Assembly (NCBI RefSeq): GCF_900129705.1
Contig: NZ_FQWO01000010.1
Location: forward strand, 92,127-156,126
Origin: Flavobacterium granuli
GTDB lineage: Bacteria; Bacteroidota; Bacteroidia; Flavobacteriales; Flavobacteriaceae
DNA length: 64,000 nt
Direction: 5' to 3'
Below the pieces are notes generated by a model that saw only the letters and a program-made list of their open reading frames with translations, was not told the DNA's origin and ran no database searches. Below, in pieces: positions 58,406 through 64,000 of this stretch. The stretch's first letter is position 1. Each line of letters opens with the position of its first letter. The translations under genes and the position numbers were made by a program.

Positions 58406-59260
58406 TTAATTTCTTTGCGTTACACTAGCAGTAAGGTCTTTACCGCATTGCGTAATTTTACTCCATTGATTTAAACCGGATTGATTTGTTCTTGCATAAT
58501 TATCTTCGCCACCTTGCGTAATCATAGAATTGTTAAAATAACCATCCTGATCAATAAAAGCAGTATTATCTTTTCCACTTTGATCAATCAAAGCTTTATT
58601 GAAGGATCCCTCTTGATCAATATCGGCCTTGTTATCTTTACCAGATTGAACAATTTTAGCCCAGTTATGAGTATCTTCCTGATCAATATTAGCTTCATTC
58701 CCTTTTCCATCTTGATCAATTTCAGCATCGTTATGCTTTCCTCCCTGATCCACTGTAGCTACATTAGGTCCACTGCCGTAACCATGACTATTACCATGGC
58801 TATCACCATGTCCTTTTTTATCATCTCGACGGTCTCTGTCTTTATCCTTTTTGTCTCCATGCTCATTATCATCGCCACATGTCTTACAAGGATCAGGAAC
58901 ATAGCATGTTAGACAGTCATTACCATCACTTGCTGTTTGTGAAATCACTACAGTATTATCATCACTATCGCATTCTTGATTAATACTTGCAATTTGACCA
59001 TTACCATTTTGGTTGATGGTAGCATTATTCATTTTACCGTACTGCACTATAGTCGCTTTATTAAAGCTACCATCTTGATTTACGTCAGAGTCATTTCCAT
59101 GACCAGCCTGTTTTACATCTGATAAATTTTTAAATCCATCCTGAAGAACAGTTACACCATTATCGTAACCAGATTGTAAAATTGTACTTTTGTTGTTTAA
59201 CTGTGCGAATCCAGCCATTGACAGCAGCATCACGGAGATGCTTAAAACTACTTTTCTCAT
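58406..59260 (-). CDS. Curlin (CsgA-like) major amyloid subunit with a Cys/His/Asp-rich insert
   Basis: A 284-residue secreted protein, signal peptide about 1-19 ('MLLSMAGFAQ'). Curlin units with the pattern N-x-A-x-I-x-Q-x-G occur before and after an insert: 'NKATIVQYGKMNNATINQNG', then 'NDAEIDQDGKGNEANIDQED', 'NKADIDQEGSFNKALIDQSG', 'NTAFIDQDGYFNNSMITQGG'. The insert at about 113-165 contains 'CLTCYVPDPCKTCGDD' and a run of Lys/Asp/Arg, then His/Gly/Ser ('GHGDSHGNSHGYGSGP'). No such insert is known to me in E. coli CsgA. It is the promoter-proximal gene of the curli cluster. Confidence 0.88.
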   Translation of the reverse strand: MRKVVLSISVMLLSMAGFAQLNNKSTILQSGYDNGVTVLQDGFKNLSDVKQAGHGNDSDVNQDGSFNKATIVQYGKMNNATINQNGNGQIASINQECDSDDNTVVISQTASDGNDCLTCYVPDPCKTCGDDNEHGDKKDKDRDRRDDKKGHGDSHGNSHGYGSGPNVATVDQGGKHNDAEIDQDGKGNEANIDQEDTHNWAKIVQSGKDNKADIDQEGSFNKALIDQSGKDNTAFIDQDGYFNNSMITQGGEDNYARTNQSGLNQWSKITQCGKDLTASVTQRN

Positions 59261-60284
59261 AATAAATATATTTAATTGGTTATTAATACAACTTATTATG
59301 TAGGTTTTAAAAAAGTTATTGGGTCATCCTTTTTTAATGAAGTTTAGTATTTACATTAAAAACTGTTTAACTAAATTTCATACTCAAAGATATAAAAACA
59401 ACGACCAAATAACAATACATAATATATTGTTATTCATGTATTTAACAAAAAAATCGTTAAAAAGTAAGTCTCACTCGTTAAACAACAGAAAAGTCAAAAA
59501 AATCCGATAAGAAAACAATTGTTAATAATTTTTAACAAATTCTACTGTTAAATGGGGAATCTAAAAATAAATAGTGTGTATTAAGGCAAATTTCCATTTT
59601 ATACCAAACTATAATGTAATATAACTCATCAATGATAAATCTAGTGTTCCAAATAAATTGTATTTTCCTCTCTAATTTATCTATTCAAATCAAAATATCA
59701 ACTGTTGTATTCCCACAGTCCTAAGCTCTCATGATATGTCAAACCAATGGTATGGATGATGTACTTCTTTTTCTGTTTTATACCCTCAAATGCAAAAAAA
59801 AAAAAACATATGTTACATGCCATTATAATAAAGGACTTTTCTTCTAAAAAAAAGAAAACACAAAAATAACTAACTAGTTATTAAACAGATATACTCTTTA
59901 TTAACTATTCATCCATTGTTTTTATAAGAAAAATACATTTAAACGATTATTTAAGCTATTTAAAGACAAAAAGCACTTAATACAATTTATTGTTTATAAA
60001 TTTATCTAACAATTTAACAATTCAAATACCAAATTAACAATTGTTGTTTTTTTATTTTCTTACTTTTTAAGTCCAGAAACAAACAAAGTATAAATATAAA
60101 TTCTGTTTTCAAATTTTAATGAACTATATGTTCTTTCTTATTGGATTATAGAGATACCCGCCCCTGAATTATACTTAAATACGTATTAAAATAGGATTAA
60201 CACGAGGTGTTTTTCTAATTAATACCTTTTATAAAATTGATTTTTTATTTCACCAAGCTATTAACACCGTAATACAAAATTATT
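59261..60284. other. 1-kb AT-rich intergenic region between curli and VWA/SprB genes
   Basis: No convincing gene is seen; a 63-codon plus-strand frame at 59319 has no signal, family or context and is AT-driven. The region must carry the divergent promoters of the curlin gene and of the plus-strand secreted protein. No exact TANNTTTG box with a proper -33 element was found for either. Confidence 0.5.
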
Positions 60285-60779
60285 ATGAAAAACAACTCTA
60301 CCTTTTTTGAAAAAAATGTTACTATTTTCTTCTTCTTTCTTATGTTTTCAACTACTATTTTTTCTCAAAATGGTTGTAAGGCAACACTAGTTGTTGAAAA
60401 AAACAACAATATAAGTACAATAAATAAAGGAAGTATTTACTATCCCTTAGTACTAACCAATACGGGCAATCAGTCGGACTCCTTTTCCGTTTCAGCTATT
60501 AATATTAATGGTTCTTGTAATAATAATGATCAATCTGATTCATCACTTAACGTAAACTTATCTTTTAGTTTTCTAGACAAAAATTTAACCCCAATAAATA
60601 CACCTATAACATTGTCTGCAAATGAATCTATTCTTTTTTATGCTAAAGTAGACAAACCAATTAGTACAAATGTAAAAAGATGGAATTGTACGCGAATTGA
60701 GGCTCAATCCTCTAATTGTAGTAATTATAAGACCCAAACAGATGTTCAAACATTTGTTCTTGATCCTAATGAGGACTAA
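60285..60779 (+). CDS. Small secreted protein with an Ig-like fold, unknown function
   Basis: A 164-residue protein with a signal peptide (about 1-27, 'FFFFLMFSTTIFSQNG'). The mature part has beta strands with the pattern of an Ig-like/NEW3-type domain ('GSIYYPLVLTNTGNQSDSFS', 'ESILFYAKVDKPISTN') and five cysteines. No named family is recognised. It lies 50 bases upstream of the VWA/SprB gene on the same strand, so the two are probably co-transcribed and may function together at the surface. Confidence 0.65.
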   Translation: MKNNSTFFEKNVTIFFFFLMFSTTIFSQNGCKATLVVEKNNNISTINKGSIYYPLVLTNTGNQSDSFSVSAININGSCNNNDQSDSSLNVNLSFSFLDKNLTPINTPITLSANESILFYAKVDKPISTNVKRWNCTRIEAQSSNCSNYKTQTDVQTFVLDPNED

Positions 60780-60829
60780 ATAACCAAATCCCCTTTTAAA
60801 AGAATATTATCTTATTTAAAAATAATATC

Positions 60830-63800
60830 ATGGAAATAATTTTACCTAATTCTACTGAATTAAATAGAAAATTACAGAAAATCTATTTTTTATTCCTTTT
60901 TTTACTCTATTCATTGTCTTTTTTTGGTCAGCAACAAATAACTCCAACAAAAACAATAATAGCCACTCCCTCATCTTGTAATACTTATGATGTTACCCTT
61001 AGTATTACAGGAGTAGCCCCAGTAAGGCCACTAGATGTTGTATTAGTTATTGATGTATCAGGTAGCATGTCTGACAACATACCGGGTGATACCAATACCT
61101 CAATGTATTATGCTAAGGCAGCCGCAACAGATTTTATAAATAATCTTTTTGCGAATAACCCAACTGGATTAAATAGAGTTGCTATCGTTAAATACGGCAC
61201 AACCGCTACTATTGTTTCTCCTTTGACGGGTTCTTCCGGTAAAACTAGTCTGCTTACTAGCATCAGTAATTTAAGTGCAAATGGTGGAGCAACAAATATC
61301 CAAGATGGTATTGTGAAGGCTGATATAGCCTTATCACCACCAAATGGAAATTTTGATTGTCAAACAGCACGAAGCATTATACTGCTTACAGATGGTGTAG
61401 CCAACAGAACGGGTACAGGTGGAAATAACTGTAGCAGTGGTTCCGGGGGAACGTGCATTCAAAGTGCTATCACCGCGGCAAATGCAGCCAAAACAACTGT
61501 AGTTAGCTCTGTAGTGTACGAAAATCAAATTTTCTCCATTGGCTTAATGGGAGGGGTTTCTGCTTCGAATTTAGCAGATGCTCATTTTGCCTTAGATGCT
61601 ATACAGAATACTGGTGGAGCATTTTATACAAATAGTGCCGCTAATTTAAGTGGCATCTATAGTCAAATTTTAAGTCAATTATCTTGGGCAGCAAAAAAAA
61701 TTACAGGACTAAACCTTATCACTGAAACTGTAACAAGTGGGTTCACAATAGTTCCTGGTTCTATCATAGCTTCAGCGGGAACTACAGCCACTCAGTCATT
61801 ACAAGAAATTTATTTTAATAAAGATATTCTATCTTCCGAAACGATAACTCTTAAATATCAAGTACAGCCTACTCCTGCGAATACAAATCCTGGAAATCAA
61901 ACGGTAAGTAACACCAAAATGAATTATATCAATTCATTATGTGTTCAAGTACTTAATCAAAACACCATAGATGGCACAGGATTTATTACTGGCCGTTTAA
62001 CTGCTTCTATTAGCCCAACTAATGTAAACTGTAAAGGTGGTGCAACAGGCTCTGCAACTGCTTCGGCAACTGGCGGAACTCCCGCTTATACCTATAGCTG
62101 GAATACCAATCCTGTTCAAAATACAGCCGTAGCCTCTGGATTGGCTGCAGGTACCTATACTGTAACAGTAACGGATTCCAAAGGTTGTACAGACACGGAA
62201 CAAATTACTATAACTGAACCGCAAGATGCACTCGTAGCAGCAATTGGTTCTGTGACGAATGTAAACTGTAAAGATGGTGCAACAGGCTCGGCAACTGCTT
62301 CGGCAACTGGTGGAACTCCCGCTTATACCTATAGCTGGAATACCAATCCAGTTCAAAATACAGCTGTAGCCTCTGGATTAGCTGCAGGTACCTATACTGT
62401 AACAGTAACGGATTCCAAAGGATGTACAGACACGGAACAAATTACCATAACTGAACCTCAAGATGCACTCGTAGCAGCAATTGGTTCTGTGACGAATGTA
62501 AACTGTAAAGGTGGTGCAACAGGCTCTGCAACTGCTTCGGCAACTGGTGGAACTCCCGCTTATACCTATAGCTGGAATACCAATCCAGTTCAAAATACAG
62601 CTGTAGCCTCTGGATTGGCTGCAGGTACCTATACCGTAACGATAACGGATTCCAAAGGATGTACAGACACGGAACAAATTACCATAACTGAACCTCAAGA
62701 TGCACTAGTAGCAGCAATTGGTTCTGTGACGAATGTAAACTGTAAAGGTGGTGCAACAGGCTCTGCAACTGCTTCGGCAACTGGTGGAACTCCCGCTTAT
62801 ACCTATAGCTGGAATACCAATCCTGTTCAAAATACAGCCGTAGCCTCTGGATTGGCTGCAGGCACCTATACTGTAACAGTAACGGATTCCAAAGGTTGTA
62901 CCGACACTGAACAAATTACTATAACAGAACCGGAGAATGTGCTTGTTGCTGCAATAGGTTCTGTGGAGCATGTAAACTGTAAAGGTGGTGCGACAGGCTC
63001 GGCAACTGCTTCGGCAACTGGCGGAACTCCCGCTTATACCTATAGCTGGAATACCAATCCGGTTCAAAATACAGCCCTAGCTTCTGGATTAGCTGCAGGC
63101 ACCTATACTGTAACAGTAACGGATTCCAAAGGTTGTACCGACACTGAACAAATTACTATAACTGAACCGCAAGATGCACTCGTAGCAGCAATTGGTTCTG
63201 TGGCAAATGTAAACTGTAAAGGTGGTGCGACAGGCTCGGCAACTGCTTCGGCAACTGGAGGAACTGCAACTTATACCTATAGCTGGAATACCAATCCTAT
63301 TCAAAACACAGCCGTAGCCTCTGGATTGGCTGCAGGTACCTATACTGTAACGGTAACAGATTCCAAAGGATGTAGCGACACTGAACAAATTACTATAACT
63401 GAACCGCAAGATGCACTCGTAGCAACAATTGGTTCTGTGGCGAATGTAAATTGCAAAGGTGGCGCAACAGGCTCTGCAACTGCTTCGGCTACTGGCGGAA
63501 CTCCCGCTTATACCTATAGCTGGAATACCAATCCGGTTCAAAATACAGCCGTAGCCTCTGGATTGGCTGCAGGTACCTATACCGTAACGGTAACGGATTC
63601 CAAAGGATGTAGCGACACTGAACAAATTACTATAACAGAACCGCAAGATGCACTCGTAGCAGCAATTGGTTCTGTGACAAATGTAAACTGTAAAGGTGGT
63701 GCGACAGGCTCGGCAAATGCTTCGGCAACTGGCGGAACTGCAACTTATACCTATAGCTGGAATACCAATCCTGTGCAAAATACAGCCGTAGCCTCTGGAT

Positions 63801-64000
63801 TGGCCGCAGGTACTTATACTGTAACAGTAACGGATTCCAAAGGATGTAGCGATACTGAACAAATTACTATAACAGAACCCCAAGATGTATTAACATGTTC
63901 AATTATACAAGACAAAGCTGTTTCTTCTAATGGTTTAAGTGATGGTGAAGCCACTGTTACTCCGCTTGGCGGAAATGGAGGATACACCTACTTATGGGAT
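60830..64000 (+). CDS. VWA-domain surface protein with SprB repeats, incomplete at the window end
   Basis: The frame starts at 60830 and stays open to the end of the window (over 1050 codons). A signal peptide (about 12-35, 'IYFLFLFLLYSLSFFGQQQ') is followed by a von Willebrand A domain at about 60-280 with the MIDAS motif 'DVSGSMSD' and 'IILLTDG'. A beta-sandwich part comes next, then at about 395 onward eight SprB repeats of 79 residues ('VNCKGGATGSATASATGGTP', 'AYTYSWNTN', 'AAGTYTVTVTDSKGCTDTEQ', 'ITITEP'), and a ninth, diverged unit at the edge. SprB-type proteins are large T9SS adhesins of gliding Bacteroidota. The C-terminal sorting domain must lie beyond the window. Confidence 0.9.
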   Translation, partial: MEIILPNSTELNRKLQKIYFLFLFLLYSLSFFGQQQITPTKTIIATPSSCNTYDVTLSITGVAPVRPLDVVLVIDVSGSMSDNIPGDTNTSMYYAKAAATDFINNLFANNPTGLNRVAIVKYGTTATIVSPLTGSSGKTSLLTSISNLSANGGATNIQDGIVKADIALSPPNGNFDCQTARSIILLTDGVANRTGTGGNNCSSGSGGTCIQSAITAANAAKTTVVSSVVYENQIFSIGLMGGVSASNLADAHFALDAIQNTGGAFYTNSAANLSGIYSQILSQLSWAAKKITGLNLITETVTSGFTIVPGSIIASAGTTATQSLQEIYFNKDILSSETITLKYQVQPTPANTNPGNQTVSNTKMNYINSLCVQVLNQNTIDGTGFITGRLTASISPTNVNCKGGATGSATASATGGTPAYTYSWNTNPVQNTAVASGLAAGTYTVTVTDSKGCTDTEQITITEPQDALVAAIGSVTNVNCKDGATGSATASATGGTPAYTYSWNTNPVQNTAVASGLAAGTYTVTVTDSKGCTDTEQITITEPQDALVAAIGSVTNVNCKGGATGSATASATGGTPAYTYSWNTNPVQNTAVASGLAAGTYTVTITDSKGCTDTEQITITEPQDALVAAIGSVTNVNCKGGATGSATASATGGTPAYTYSWNTNPVQNTAVASGLAAGTYTVTVTDSKGCTDTEQITITEPENVLVAAIGSVEHVNCKGGATGSATASATGGTPAYTYSWNTNPVQNTALASGLAAGTYTVTVTDSKGCTDTEQITITEPQDALVAAIGSVANVNCKGGATGSATASATGGTATYTYSWNTNPIQNTAVASGLAAGTYTVTVTDSKGCSDTEQITITEPQDALVATIGSVANVNCKGGATGSATASATGGTPAYTYSWNTNPVQNTAVASGLAAGTYTVTVTDSKGCSDTEQITITEPQDALVAAIGSVTNVNCKGGATGSANASATGGTATYTYSWNTNPVQNTAVASGLAAGTYTVTVTDSKGCSDTEQITITEPQDVLTCSIIQDKAVSSNGLSDGEATVTPLGGNGGYTYLWD
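62021..63890 (+). repeat. Eight tandem 237-bp SprB repeats
   Basis: The landmark AATGTAAACTGTAAAG recurs at 62021, 62258, 62495, 62732, 62969 (variant), 63206, 63443 and 63680: exactly 237 bases each time. Units differ at few positions (e.g. ACTCCCGCT versus ACTGCAACT). The high identity means recent amplification or ongoing gene conversion. Several Cys-rich minus-strand frames over this array are shadows. Confidence 0.93.

Noticed and set aside
59319..59510. 63-codon frame in the curli upstream region
   Set aside because: AT-driven composition, no signal, no family, in the expected promoter region.
61997..63883. Long cysteine-rich minus-strand frames over the SprB repeats
   Set aside because: They mirror the 237-bp repeat array of the plus-strand gene, have no start context, and the plus strand carries a continuous frame with signal peptide and VWA domain.

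Overview
The window comes from an AT-rich genome of the phylum Bacteroidota, most likely a Flavobacterium or close relative. The evidence is the CTnDOT-type tra genes, a SusC/SusD pair, a type IX secretion (T9SS) C-terminal signal on a giant MBG-repeat protein, SprB repeats, a curli cluster of the Bacteroidota type, a TANNTTTG-type -7 box and almost no Shine-Dalgarno sequences.

Layout. (1) 1-11.8 kb, minus strand: the transfer operon of an integrative conjugative element, running traE-traF-traG-traI-(two TraI/TerB-like paralogues)-traJ-traK-traL-traM-traN plus two downstream accessory genes. (2) 12-17.5 kb: a conserved unknown protein, an AraC-type regulator, a small membrane protein, a lipoprotein, a TPR/AraC membrane regulator and a 58-residue Hc1-like histone. 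(3) 18.4-27.3 kb: an outer-membrane barrel protein and a 2666-residue T9SS adhesin with ten near-identical 231-bp MBG repeats. (4) 27.8-36.7 kb: a defence island. It holds a broken AbiE type IV toxin-antitoxin pair, cut by a 721-bp RAYT-like element with 50-bp perfect terminal inverted repeats. On the other side of that element lies a truncated gene of another kind. Then come a DUF2971 protein, a PD-(D/E)XK-STAND NTPase, an unknown 215-residue protein, a 59-residue CxxC protein and a membrane protein with a CxxCx(11)CxxC tail. Related ~160-bp repeats separate several of these genes. (5) 36.7-38.2 kb: gene-poor sequence full of palindromes. (6) 38.2-47.9 kb: SusC, SusD, S9 peptidase, and convergently a DUF6520 peptide with a MauE/DoxX membrane protein. 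(7) 48-53 kb, plus strand: a primase-like gene, a putative oriT, a MobC-like protein, a relaxase and a coupling protein. (8) 53.0-53.2 kb: a decayed IS256-type end. (9) 53.3-59.3 kb, minus strand: a curli (type VIII secretion) cluster. (10) 60.3 kb to the end: a small secreted protein and a VWA/SprB-repeat surface protein that runs off the window.

How it fits together: regions 1 and 7 are the two halves of one conjugative machine (mating pore versus relaxosome and coupling protein), and regions 2-6 look like roughly 36 kb of cargo between them. No integrase, excisionase (beyond a possible 20-residue start) or att site is visible, so the element ends lie outside the window. The most novel candidates are the 30-36 kb defence cassettes with their shared intergenic repeats, the RAYT-mediated fusion of two dead defence loci, a CsgE with a CsgH-like N-terminal domain, a curlin with a Cys/His/Asp-rich insert, and the DUF6520/MauE/SusCD/S9 neighbourhood.
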